Of a stretch of 64,000 nt of DNA, positions 25,325 through 33,661 are shown piece by piece (position 1 is the stretch's first letter; each line of letters starts with the position of its first letter). A model generated the notes under the pieces. It searched no databases. It was not told the origin of the DNA and worked only from the letters and a program-made list of their open reading frames with translations. The stretch is from positions 979,001 through 1,043,000 of the forward strand of contig NZ_CP136336.1 in NCBI RefSeq assembly GCF_032681285.1. The letters are read 5' to 3'. Both the position numbers and the translations under genes were made by a program. The stretch comes from Piscinibacter gummiphilus (lineage in GTDB: Bacteria > Pseudomonadota > Gammaproteobacteria > Burkholderiales > Burkholderiaceae_C).

Positions 25325-25864
25325 TCACGCACGTTCAGCCAGCGTCTTCAGGTCGGCCAGGCCCGCCTCGAAATCGGTGCCGAGCATCTTGTCCATGTCG
25401 AAGATCGTGTGCATCACCTTCGCGAGGAAGGGCGTGGGCCCGTGCATGGCCCAGGTGACCTGGGTGCCGCTGCCTTGCGGGCGCAGCGTGAAGTCGATCA
25501 GGTTGTGGCCTTCCATCGGGGCCAGCATGTCGAGCTTCATCGACACGGTGTTCGGGGCCGAGGGTTCGATGATCGAGATCGTGCCCTTGCCGACGTTGCC
25601 GTTGCCGTCGAAGTCGTAGGCCGCGCCCGGGCCGGCCTGCGGGCCGCGGTAGGCGGTCTTCATCGCGGGGTCCTTCTTGTTGTACGGGTTCCAGCTGTTG
25701 AAGCGCTGGAGGTCGTTGATCAGCGGGTGGATCTTCTCGGGGCTTGCCGCGATGGTGATCGAGCGTTCGAAGCGGAAGGTGTCGGGCTTGCGCGCGGCGA
25801 CGGCGAGCAAGGTGCCGAGGGCCAGCACGAGAAGGACGCCGAGGGTGATGAGGATCTTGGCCAT
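25325..25864 (-). CDS. Membrane-anchored SRPBCC (polyketide cyclase-like) protein
   Basis: A 179-residue protein. An N-terminal membrane helix (MAKILITLGVLLVLALGTLL) is followed by an SRPBCC/START-like domain with 'ITIAASPEKIHPLINDLQRF' and 'WNPYNKKDPAMKTAY', then a long C-terminal helix. The fold makes a hydrophobic pocket, but the ligand is unknown. It belongs to the ECF42/VOC/YciI gene group, whose members are commonly linked but functionally obscure. Confidence 0.85.
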   Translation of the reverse strand: MAKILITLGVLLVLALGTLLAVAARKPDTFRFERSITIAASPEKIHPLINDLQRFNSWNPYNKKDPAMKTAYRGPQAGPGAAYDFDGNGNVGKGTISIIEPSAPNTVSMKLDMLAPMEGHNLIDFTLRPQGSGTQVTWAMHGPTPFLAKVMHTIFDMDKMLGTDFEAGLADLKTLAERA

Positions 25865-25898
25865 GAGAGGGCTCCTGTGGTGCGGGGGCAGTGGTGCG

Positions 25899-26327
25899 TC
25901 AGTGGTGTGTGGTGCGGGCGAGCACGTCGATGGCCTTGAAGCGCTCGACCGCGTCGCCGGGTGTGAAGTCCTCGGCCTCGAAGAGCTGGCGCACTTCGAT
26001 GTGGCAGTCATGGCCGGGGAAGGGAGACGGGAAGCGGCGCGACCATTCCAGCGCCTCTTCGGCCGAGCGCACCTGGATCAGCGTGTAGCCGGCCACGTGC
26101 TCCTTGGTCTCGGCGAAGGGGCCGTCGAGGACCCGCTTGCGGCCCTGTGCGTCGTAGCCCACGCGCCAGCCGCGGGCGGTGGGGTGCAGGCCGGCCGCGT
26201 CGAGCAGCACACCGGCCTTCGCCAGCTGCTCGTGGTAGTCGGCCATCGTCGCCATCTCGGCCTCGGTGGGCATCGCGGCCGCGGCGTCGGCCTCCGGTGT
26301 GGCCTTGACGATGATCATGAATCGCAT
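25899..26327 (-). CDS. YciI/DGPF-family protein
   Basis: A 142-residue ferredoxin-like-fold protein of the YCII-related (DGPF) family. It starts 'MRFMIIVKATPEADA' and contains the signature VLDGPFAETKE, followed by 'GYTLIQVRSAEEALEWSRRF'. These proteins are regular neighbours of ECF42 sigma factors and are probably their regulon members. No catalytic activity is assigned. A second paralogue is encoded upstream. Confidence 0.9.
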   Translation of the reverse strand: MRFMIIVKATPEADAAAAMPTEAEMATMADYHEQLAKAGVLLDAAGLHPTARGWRVGYDAQGRKRVLDGPFAETKEHVAGYTLIQVRSAEEALEWSRRFPSPFPGHDCHIEVRQLFEAEDFTPGDAVERFKAIDVLARTTHH

Positions 26328-26455
26328 GTCGGCTCTCCTGGTTCGGGGAAGGAGCCGCGTGCTTGGCGGCTCTCATTCCCACGACGCCGGAGCCGGCGCG
26401 AATTCGACAGGGGTCGGCTAAGTGAAAACCCTAGGCCGCCGTGCCAGAGGCCAGG

Positions 26456-26812
26456 TCACTCGTAGCAGGGGGCGATGCCGCGCACTTCGACCGTGGCCCA
26501 CTCGGCGGCGGGGCAGGTGCGGGCGATGGCGAGCGCTTCGTCGCGCGTCGCGACATTCAGCAGGAAGAAGCCGCCGATCATTTCCTTCGCTTCGGCGAAG
26601 GGGCCGTCGAGCACCGAGGCCTTGCCGTTGCGCACCTGCAGGCGCGCCGCGCTTTCGTCCAGCGACTTGAGCGACTCGCTCGCGACGAGCACACCGCGCT
26701 CCTTGAGCGCAACGCCCCACTTCAGCATGCGGTCGTAGACGATGCGGCCTTCGGCCTCGCCACGCTCCGCGCGCTGGCCGATGGGTTCGTGGATGAGGAG
26801 CAAGTAGGACAT
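26456..26812 (-). CDS. YciI/DGPF-family protein
   Basis: A 118-residue YCII-related protein: 'MSYLLLIHEPIGQR' at the start, VLDGPFAEAKE in the middle and 'GFFLLNVATRDEALAIAR' after it. It is a paralogue of the protein at 25899-26327, with a shorter C-terminus. It heads the ECF42-associated gene group. The start ATG at 26812 matches the family's short N-terminus. The longer open frame upstream is non-coding. Confidence 0.88.
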   Translation of the reverse strand: MSYLLLIHEPIGQRAERGEAEGRIVYDRMLKWGVALKERGVLVASESLKSLDESAARLQVRNGKASVLDGPFAEAKEMIGGFFLLNVATRDEALAIARTCPAAEWATVEVRGIAPCYE

Positions 26813-26900
26813 GGCGGCGAGGTCGTGTGCTGCGAGGCCCCGAAGAATACGGGAAGGCACCTCGCCATGCACACGGCCCGGCCGCCGTTTTGTCCTCACT

Positions 26901-29801
26901 TCAGCAGCAGGCCGGGGGCGGGCAGCATCGGTCGTCGATGCAGGGCTCGCAGCACTGGCGTGGCGGCTTCGGTGGCTCGCACGGCTTGTCATCGCAAGGC
27001 GGCTTGTCGTCGCAGCGCTGGTCGTCATTGCAGGGCTCGGGCTGCGGGCGGCAGCAGTCCTTGGCCGGTGGCCGCTCGCGGGCTGGCGCGTCGAGCTCGG
27101 GGTCGAGCCGGTAGCTCATGCCACCGACGACGATGCCGTTGGCCAGCACGAGCACGGTGATCGTGGCCGGGCCTTCGTCGGCCAACTCGCCGGGGCTGAA
27201 ATCGCGACCGCTCACGAGCACCGGGCGGATCTCCCGTTCGCCGCGTGGGCCGAGCGTGAAGTGGCTGCCGCCGGGGTTGTGGAAGTGCATCGTCCAGCCG
27301 CGCGATTCGAGCAGCGCTGGCAGCACCGCGCGGACCTCCATGCGGGCCGTCTTCGCAAACGGGTTGTGCGCCCAGAACTTGCGATTGCAGAACGCCGCTT
27401 CGAGCGCACAGCGCCCACCGCCGCCGGGCACCGGGACCAGCGCGCGCATCGCGATGTTGTTGTCGGTGGGCACGAGGCGCCACGCCGGGGTGGGGCCCTT
27501 GGCCGCCGGCAGGCCGGTGAGCCGGTCGTTGTTGGCGCGGTCCTGCGGCGCGGTGACGCTCATGAACATCACTTCATGGCCGGGGTGGATCGGTGTCCAT
27601 TCGAGCGGGCCGATCACCACCTCTTCACCCGGCTTGAGCGGCGGCAGGCTGAGCGAGGCGGTGGTCATCGGCTCGAAGTCGTCGGGCCACACCAGGCCGG
27701 CACCGGGGCGTGCATGCCAGCCGTGCACACGCCCGCCCTTGCTGGGCTTCGTGCCGCGGTTCTTCACGCGCACGTAGGCATGGTTCGGGCGGCAGACGAT
27801 GGGCGTCTGGTGCCTGGTCTCGCCGTCCGTGTCGTGGCGGTTCCAGATGTCGCGCGTCTCCCAGAAGTGCTCTTGGAACTGATATTCGCCGTGGCGGCCG
27901 TCGTCGATGTAGAGGTCGACCTCGGGCGGTGGGCCTTCGGTGACCACCGGCTTCGGAGCGCCGGGCGGCTGGTAGGCGCCCTGCTTCTCGAAGGCCCAGC
28001 GCACCACCTTGCCGTAGACGCCGCCCACCATGTCTTCGCTCGTCCAGTTGCCGCGCTCGGCGGCGACCATGGCGGTGGCATACGCCTCGGCGTTCGACGG
28101 GTTGGTGGCCTGCGTCAGCGAGCCGATGGTGCGCAGCATCAGGTAGGCGGTGTAGCGCGAGGCGTACTCGCGCTGCTTCAGCTCGGCGCCGTCGCCCCCC
28201 ACCGCGCGGTAGAGGCGGAAGTGGGTGGTGCAGAGGATCTCTTCCGACGAATAGCCGCCGACATCGAACACACCGCCCCAAGCCCAGCCGGCGGTCACGT
28301 CGCGGTCGTGTCGGCGGCCGATCACGTTGTAGACCCAGGGGAAGGTCTCGAAGCGGTCGGGCGCGCGCGAGTCGGGGTCGTTGAGCACCGCGGCGAAGCT
28401 GTCGCCCGCGCTGTGCGCGAAGCCGAAGTTGGGCGAGTTCACATGGTTGTAGAGGATGCCGTGGCCGCCCAGCTCGTGCAGCACCACGCGCCAGTCGCAG
28501 GCCAGGCCGATCGGGTTGGCCACGTCGCCCAGGTCGGCCAGCATGAAGGCGGTGCGCAGGATGCCGTAGCTGCCGTTGCCCGCGCAGTAGGCGTTGATGG
28601 TGTTGGTGCTGCCCCAGATGTTGCCGCGGTGGTCCACCGGCGAGGGGAAGGGCGTGCCGGTGAAATAGGTGGGCAGGTCGAAGCCGAGGTCGCGCACCAG
28701 GTGGAAGAAGCGGTCGCAGTGGTAGTAGGCGTTGACGGCGGCGAAGTGGTTGCTGCGGGCGTCGTAGCTGAACGGCGAGCCGGCCGGGCGTGTGGGCGGG
28801 GCGGCGGCCAGGGCTTCGAGGTCTTGCACCGCGACGTGCGGGCCGGTGAGCGACACGGTGCCCGCCACCGACACCAGCTCGGGCAGCTGCACGGTGGAGC
28901 GCAGCGGGTTGAGCTGCGCGCTGGTGGCGCTGGGGAGCGGGCCGCCGTTGAGCGTGATGGGATCGGTCTCGAACACCAGGCCGTTCACGTCGTCGATGAA
29001 GGCGCGCAGGTAGAGCACCGAGAGCGTGTCGACGTCGAGCAGCGCGACCCAGGCGAGATCGGCAATGCCGTTCCAGGTGACCGAGAAGGTGAGCTCGATC
29101 ACCACCTGGTGGCGGCCGGCGCGCACACGCTCGCTGACCGGCGGCAGCGGCAGCGTGGCGTGCAGGTGGCGAGTGGGCGCCGTGACCTGCGCCGCCTGCG
29201 CGGTCTGCGCTGCCGTGGGCGCGGGGTCATGGTGCTCGCGGGCGAGCCGCTCGGCGGGGTCGTAGCGGTAGACCATCAGCCGCTGGCGCAGCACCTTGAA
29301 CGTCGACGGGTCGCAGGCCTTGTCCTGGTCGATGCCGAGCTCCTTGGTGAGCCGCTTCTTGTCGAGCTTGGTGGCGCTCTTGAGCGCATCGGCGCTCGGC
29401 ATGTCGGCGTCGACCTGCGCATGCCGCTTCGACTGCGCTGCCACCACGACGAAGGGGTCGCGCTGCAGGTGCACCGACACACCGGCCTGCCAGATCGGCA
29501 GGCCGAAGAGCGTCTGGTCGAAGACGACGGTGGTCGTGTCGAACTGTGGCTTCTCCTCGCTGTAGCGCAGCTCCACGCCGAGCGCACGCGGCTCGGCCTC
29601 GGGCGCTTCACTGAAGTGCGCCAGCTCGGCCGGGCTCACGCCCAGCAGCGCGCCGTGGCGCAGCAGGTACTCGTGCGCCGCGAGCAGCGGGCTGCCCGCG
29701 GTGCTGACGAACACCTCTTCGACATGCTGCACGTCGCGCACCGTGCCGTGGGCGTCGCGGGTGACCATCGCCTTCGCGGCGGTGTTGAACTCTTGTGACA
29801 T
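26901..29801 (-). CDS. Large putative metalloprotein with propeptide-like domain, HEXXXH motif and Cys-rich tail
   Basis: A 966-residue protein with no signal peptide and a strong GGAGG site. Residues about 20-140 resemble a fungalysin/thermolysin propeptide (FTP): 'LLAAHEYLLRHGALLGVSP', then 'LFGLPIWQAGVSVHLQRDP'. The central part has H442-E443-L-G-G-H447, an HEXXXH motif with one residue more than the usual HEXXH, followed 20 residues later by D467 in 'HSAGDSFAAVL', where thermolysin-like enzymes have a Glu ligand. Two beta-rich regions follow. The last 53 residues hold 13 Cys among Pro, Asp and Lys and end in CC. It could be an unusual zinc peptidase or a non-catalytic relative. Divergent from a diguanylate cyclase gene. 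Confidence 0.75.
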   Translation of the reverse strand: MSQEFNTAAKAMVTRDAHGTVRDVQHVEEVFVSTAGSPLLAAHEYLLRHGALLGVSPAELAHFSEAPEAEPRALGVELRYSEEKPQFDTTTVVFDQTLFGLPIWQAGVSVHLQRDPFVVVAAQSKRHAQVDADMPSADALKSATKLDKKRLTKELGIDQDKACDPSTFKVLRQRLMVYRYDPAERLAREHHDPAPTAAQTAQAAQVTAPTRHLHATLPLPPVSERVRAGRHQVVIELTFSVTWNGIADLAWVALLDVDTLSVLYLRAFIDDVNGLVFETDPITLNGGPLPSATSAQLNPLRSTVQLPELVSVAGTVSLTGPHVAVQDLEALAAAPPTRPAGSPFSYDARSNHFAAVNAYYHCDRFFHLVRDLGFDLPTYFTGTPFPSPVDHRGNIWGSTNTINAYCAGNGSYGILRTAFMLADLGDVANPIGLACDWRVVLHELGGHGILYNHVNSPNFGFAHSAGDSFAAVLNDPDSRAPDRFETFPWVYNVIGRRHDRDVTAGWAWGGVFDVGGYSSEEILCTTHFRLYRAVGGDGAELKQREYASRYTAYLMLRTIGSLTQATNPSNAEAYATAMVAAERGNWTSEDMVGGVYGKVVRWAFEKQGAYQPPGAPKPVVTEGPPPEVDLYIDDGRHGEYQFQEHFWETRDIWNRHDTDGETRHQTPIVCRPNHAYVRVKNRGTKPSKGGRVHGWHARPGAGLVWPDDFEPMTTASLSLPPLKPGEEVVIGPLEWTPIHPGHEVMFMSVTAPQDRANNDRLTGLPAAKGPTPAWRLVPTDNNIAMRALVPVPGGGGRCALEAAFCNRKFWAHNPFAKTARMEVRAVLPALLESRGWTMHFHNPGGSHFTLGPRGEREIRPVLVSGRDFSPGELADEGPATITVLVLANGIVVGGMSYRLDPELDAPARERPPAKDCCRPQPEPCNDDQRCDDKPPCDDKPCEPPKPPRQCCEPCIDDRCCPPPACC

Positions 29802-29968
29802 GGAACCTCCACTGAACCTGCCGGCACACGCTTGTGCACGGCTTGCAATTCAGTCTAGGAACCGATGTCGGGATTGCCGCCCCCTAAGGTTTGGCTTCTT
29901 CCCTAACTCGAAGGCGGCCGCGTGCTATACCGCCAGCCGGGGTACACGGGTTCTGTGGAGTGAGCGGC

Positions 29969-31189
29969 ATGTCCAGTCTGACGCCTTCGGAAATAGCGTT
30001 CTTGATGCTCGCGATGGTGCAGGCCGTCGCCGCGGTGATGTGGGGCCTGGGTGCCTGGTGGATCCGAGAGACGCGGGCCGCCGCGTTGCACTGGTCGGGC
30101 TACGCGGCGTGCAGCGCCATCGCCTTCGTCTACCTCGGCACCCACCTCGCGGCGCTGCCGATGGCCGGCGTGCTGCTCGCCATCACCGGGCTCGTGCTGC
30201 TGCAGCACGGCGTGTGGCACTTCACCGGGCAGAAGCGCCGCTACCTGCCGCATGCCGCGCTGCTGGCCGCCGCCGCGCTGGCCTCGTGGATCGGCGCCGA
30301 CCCGGCCTGGCGCCGCGAGCAGGCGGTGGTGCACTACACCATCACCATGGTGCTCTACCTCTGGACGGCGTGGGACCTCTACCGCTACGCGCGCCACACG
30401 CTCGGCCTGCGCTTCCCGTGGGTGCTGGCCGTGCCGCTGCTGCTGGCGGGCCTGAACTCGGCCGGCCGTGCGCTGCGCACCGCGCTCAAGCCCGATGCGC
30501 TGGCCACCGAGATCGCCTCGCACAGCTCGCTCAACGTGGGCACCGCGATGGCGGTGGTGGCGGTGATCGCGATGCTGCACGCCATGCTGATGGCGCTGGT
30601 GGTGGCGCGCCTGATTCAGCAGCTGCGCTGGCGTGCGCGGCACGACGGCCTCACCGGCCTCTTGAACCGCCGCGCGATGCAGGAGGCCATCGACGAGCAG
30701 CTGCACCGCAGCCGCCGCGTGGGCGACACCTTCGCCGTGGTGATGGTCGACCTCGACCACTTCAAGTCGATCAACGACCGCCACGGCCACGCGGCCGGCG
30801 ACCAGGCCCTGAAGCACACCGCCGCGCTCTTGCAGACCCATGTGCGCGAGGTTGACCGCGTGGGCCGCTTCGGCGGCGAGGAGTTCATCGTGCTGCTGCC
30901 CGGCGTGGGCCTCGCCCAGGCCGCGCAGACCGCCGAGGCGCTGCGCGCGCACTTGGCTGCGCAGCAGGTGCCGCGCGAGGGCGAGCCGCTCGCGCTCTCG
31001 GCCAGCTTCGGCGTGGCCGAATGGAAGGGGCCGAGCGAAGAGCCCTCGCGCCTCTTGATGCGCGCCGACGAAGCGCTCTACCGCGCCAAGCGCGCGGGCC
31101 GCAACCAGGTGCAGGCGACCAACGACGAGATGCCCAACGTCTTCCACGACGACACCGGCGCGGCGCCGTTCGACCCCGTCGCCGCATGA
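29969..31189 (+). CDS. Membrane diguanylate cyclase (GGDEF)
   Basis: A 406-residue protein that should make cyclic di-GMP. About seven membrane helices (residues 8-220) form an unnamed sensor, followed by a GGDEF domain. The active site is G302-G-E-E-F306. The product-inhibition I-site R293-E-V-D296 is intact five residues upstream, so feedback control is expected. Other landmarks are 'HDGLTGLLNRRAMQEAI' and 'VDLDHFKSINDRHGH'. The start at 29969 has a GGAG site. It is divergent from the large metalloprotein gene. Confidence 0.93.
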   Translation: MSSLTPSEIAFLMLAMVQAVAAVMWGLGAWWIRETRAAALHWSGYAACSAIAFVYLGTHLAALPMAGVLLAITGLVLLQHGVWHFTGQKRRYLPHAALLAAAALASWIGADPAWRREQAVVHYTITMVLYLWTAWDLYRYARHTLGLRFPWVLAVPLLLAGLNSAGRALRTALKPDALATEIASHSSLNVGTAMAVVAVIAMLHAMLMALVVARLIQQLRWRARHDGLTGLLNRRAMQEAIDEQLHRSRRVGDTFAVVMVDLDHFKSINDRHGHAAGDQALKHTAALLQTHVREVDRVGRFGGEEFIVLLPGVGLAQAAQTAEALRAHLAAQQVPREGEPLALSASFGVAEWKGPSEEPSRLLMRADEALYRAKRAGRNQVQATNDEMPNVFHDDTGAAPFDPVAA

Positions 31190-31201
31190 CTTGACGGCTT
31201 A

Positions 31202-31627
31202 TCAGTCGACCAGGCCCAGCGCCTTGCGCGCCAGCGCCACGAAGGTGGCCTGCTCGCGCGCGCTGAGCGGCGCGAGGATCTCGGCCTGCAGGCTCTCGAT
31301 CACCGGCCGCACGGCGGCCAGCAGCTGCTTGCCTTCGCGGGTGAGCCGCAGCAGGCGCGCGCGGCGGTCGTGCGGGCTCACCTCGCGCTGCACCAGGCCC
31401 TTCTGCTCCAGGCGATCGACCACGCCGCCGATGGTGGCGCGGTCGAAGCTGATGGTCGCCGCCAGGCTCGCCTGGTCGATGCCAGGCTGCTGCGAGATCG
31501 CGTCGAGCGAGGCGAACTGCACCGAGGTCAGGTCGAAGCCCGCGGCCTGCGTCTGCGCCTGAAACACCTGCATCGATTGCTGGTGCAGGCGGCGGATCAG
31601 ATGCCCCGCCATCTCAATTCGTTCCAC
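31202..31627 (-). CDS. mobR: MarR-family repressor, MobR-like
   Basis: A 141-residue MarR-type winged helix protein: 'MAGHLIRRLHQQSMQVFQA', recognition region 'ISFDRATIGGVVDRLEQKGL', then the wing 'VSPHDRRARLLRLTREG'. It is divergent from a 3-hydroxybenzoate 4-hydroxylase gene. The same arrangement in Comamonas testosteroni uses MobR to repress mobA until 3-hydroxybenzoate binds. The start is taken as GTG at 31627 with a purine-rich AAGGGGG upstream; an ATG at 31612 is the alternative. Two palindromes in the spacer are candidate operators. Confidence 0.85.
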   Translation of the reverse strand: MERIEMAGHLIRRLHQQSMQVFQAQTQAAGFDLTSVQFASLDAISQQPGIDQASLAATISFDRATIGGVVDRLEQKGLVQREVSPHDRRARLLRLTREGKQLLAAVRPVIESLQAEILAPLSAREQATFVALARKALGLVD

Positions 31628-31671
31628 CTGGGCCCCCTTGCGTCTTGATCGGCTCGATCGTCTTGGTGATC

Positions 31672-31700
31672 ATCTTGACCAAGATAATATGTATACATAT
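31672..31700. promoter_or_regulatory. Two adjacent palindromes between mobR and mobA
   Basis: 31672-31685 reads ATCTTG-AC-CAAGAT and 31687-31700 reads ATATGTATACATAT, a perfect 14-base palindrome. They lie side by side in the AT-rich spacer between the divergent genes, about 45 bases from the MarR gene and 34 bases from mobA. Palindromes of this size are usual for MarR dimers. The AT-rich one may also overlap a promoter. Confidence 0.65.
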
Positions 31701-31733
31701 CATATGTGAACTTACAAAGTGGAAGGACACGGC

Positions 31734-33641
31734 ATGCAATTCCACCGCAATGGCTTCCGCCCCGGCGACCCCGATGTTCACCCAGCTGCGGCAGGCCATC
31801 GCCGCGCGGGCGACCCGCTGCCCGAGACCGTCGACGTGCTGATCGCCGGCGCTGGACCGGCGGGCCTGTGTCTCGCGGCGCAGCTCGCGCAGGTGCCGCA
31901 GATCCGCACGCTGGTGGTCGAGCCCAAGCCGGGGCCGATGGAGAAGGGCCAGGCCGACGGCATCAGCGTACGCACCATGGAGATGTTCCAGGCCTTCGGC
32001 TTTGCCGAGAAGGTGCTGCGCGAATCGGTGTGGATCAACGAGACCACGTTCTGGTCGCCTGGCGACGAGGGGCGCCTCACGCGCGTGGCGCGCGTCGACG
32101 ACGTGCCCGAGGGCACTTCCGAGATGCCGCACGTGCTCATCAACCAGGCGCGCGTGCACGACATGTTCCTCGACCGCATGCGCAACGCCCCCACGCGCCT
32201 TGCGCCCGACTACGGCCTGAAAGTGCTCGACCTGCACGTCGACCCGACGGCGCACGACCACCCGGTGCACGTGACGCTCGCGCACACCGCGCCCGAGCGC
32301 GAAGGCGAGACGGTGCAGCTGCGCGCCAACTACGTGATCGGCTGCGACGGCGCGCGCTCCAGCGTGCGCCGCGCCATCGGCGGTGCGCTGCACGGCGACG
32401 CCGCCCACCAGGCCTGGGGCGTGATGGACCTGCTGGCGGTGACCGACTTCCCCGACTGGCGGAAGAAGTCCTTCGTGCGCTCGCAGGGCGAGGGCACGCT
32501 CATGGTGCTGCCGCGCGAAGGCGGCCATCTGGTGCGGCTCTACGTCGAGCTCGACCGCCTCGGCGACGACGAGCGTGTGGCCAGCCGCGGACTGGGTGCC
32601 GAGCACATCGTCGCCAAGGCGCAGCGCATCTTCCGCCCCTTCGAGCTCGACGTGAAGGAGGTGGTGTGGTGGTCGATCTACGAGATCGGCCACCGCCTCA
32701 CCGACAAGTTCGACGACGTGCCCGAGCACGAGGTGGCCACCCGCGCACCGCGCGTCTTGCTGGCGGGCGATGCCTGCCACACCCACAGCCCCAAGGCGGG
32801 CCAGGGCATGAACGTCTCGATGGGCGACACCTTCAACCTCGGCTGGAAGCTGATCTCGGTGCTCACCGGCCGCGCGGCGCCGGCGCTGCTGCACAGCTAC
32901 TCGGGCGAGCGCCGTGCCGCGGCGCAGGCGCTGGTGGCGTTCGACCACACCTGGTCGCGCGTGGTGGGCGAGCGCGCCGAGCCGTGCGCCGCCGGCAGCC
33001 TGCCGCGCGTGGCGCGCGAGTTCGTCCACAACCTGCCCTTCACCTGCGGCCTGACGGTCCAGTATCCGGCCGGGGCGCTCACCGGCGCGCCGGCGCACCA
33101 GCAGCTCGCGGCAGGCTTCGAGCTGGGCAAGCGCTTCCATTCGGCGCCGGTGGTGCGCCTCGCCGATGCGCGGCCGATGCAGCTCGGCCATTGCATCGAC
33201 GCCGATGCGCGCTTCCGTGTGTTCATCTTTGCGCCTGCCTCCGACACCGGCGCGCCGGGTGGGCCCGTCGCCTCGCTGTGCCGCTGGCTCGAGCGCGATG
33301 CGGCCTCGCCGCTGCGCCGCCACGGCGCGCCGGGCGAAGACCTCGACGCGGTGATCGACACGCGTGCGGTGTTCCCGCACGGCCACCGTGCACTCGAGCA
33401 CAGTGCCATGCCGCCGCTCCTGCGCCCGCCGGTGGGCCGCCATGGCCTGTGCGACTACGAGAAGGTCTTCTGCGCCGACCCTCGGCCCGGGCAGGACGTC
33501 TTCGAGCTGCGCGGCATCGACCGGGCCGAGGGTTGCATGGTGGTCGTGCGGCCGGACCAGTACGTGGGCCACGTGCTGCCGCTGTCGGCGCGCGACGAGC
33601 TCGCGGCCTACTTCGCCGGCATCCTGCGCACCCGCGCCTGA
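31734..33641 (+). CDS. mobA: 3-hydroxybenzoate 4-monooxygenase (FAD-dependent)
   Basis: A 635-residue flavoprotein monooxygenase that would convert 3-hydroxybenzoate to protocatechuate. It begins MQFHRNGFRPG, almost the same as Comamonas MobA. The FAD motif GAGPAG lies at about 39-44, 'MEKGQADGISVRTMEMFQAF' follows, and the second FAD motif is 'LLAGDACHTHSPKAGQGMN'. The C-terminal thioredoxin-like domain of the phenol hydroxylase group is present. The start at 31734 has GGAAGGA 7 bases upstream and matches MobA. No protocatechuate ring-cleavage genes are in this window. Confidence 0.92.
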   Translation: MQFHRNGFRPGDPDVHPAAAGHRRAGDPLPETVDVLIAGAGPAGLCLAAQLAQVPQIRTLVVEPKPGPMEKGQADGISVRTMEMFQAFGFAEKVLRESVWINETTFWSPGDEGRLTRVARVDDVPEGTSEMPHVLINQARVHDMFLDRMRNAPTRLAPDYGLKVLDLHVDPTAHDHPVHVTLAHTAPEREGETVQLRANYVIGCDGARSSVRRAIGGALHGDAAHQAWGVMDLLAVTDFPDWRKKSFVRSQGEGTLMVLPREGGHLVRLYVELDRLGDDERVASRGLGAEHIVAKAQRIFRPFELDVKEVVWWSIYEIGHRLTDKFDDVPEHEVATRAPRVLLAGDACHTHSPKAGQGMNVSMGDTFNLGWKLISVLTGRAAPALLHSYSGERRAAAQALVAFDHTWSRVVGERAEPCAAGSLPRVAREFVHNLPFTCGLTVQYPAGALTGAPAHQQLAAGFELGKRFHSAPVVRLADARPMQLGHCIDADARFRVFIFAPASDTGAPGGPVASLCRWLERDAASPLRRHGAPGEDLDAVIDTRAVFPHGHRALEHSAMPPLLRPPVGRHGLCDYEKVFCADPRPGQDVFELRGIDRAEGCMVVVRPDQYVGHVLPLSARDELAAYFAGILRTRA

Positions 33642-33661
33642 GCGTGTCGCGCGACCTCAGG
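33637..33661. terminator. Hairpin between convergent mobA and GlxA-type genes
   Basis: CCTGAG and CTCAGG arms enclose a 13-base loop holding the palindrome GTCGCGCGAC. Both genes' stop codons fall inside the symmetric arms. It may serve as a shared terminator, though no T-run follows. Confidence 0.45.

Noticed and set aside
26811..29798. A 995-codon open frame antisense to the large metalloprotein gene
   Set aside because: It is rich in Arg, Gly, His and Val with no domain, as expected for the antisense frame of a GC-rich gene. The opposite strand has a strong ribosome site and a coherent multidomain protein.
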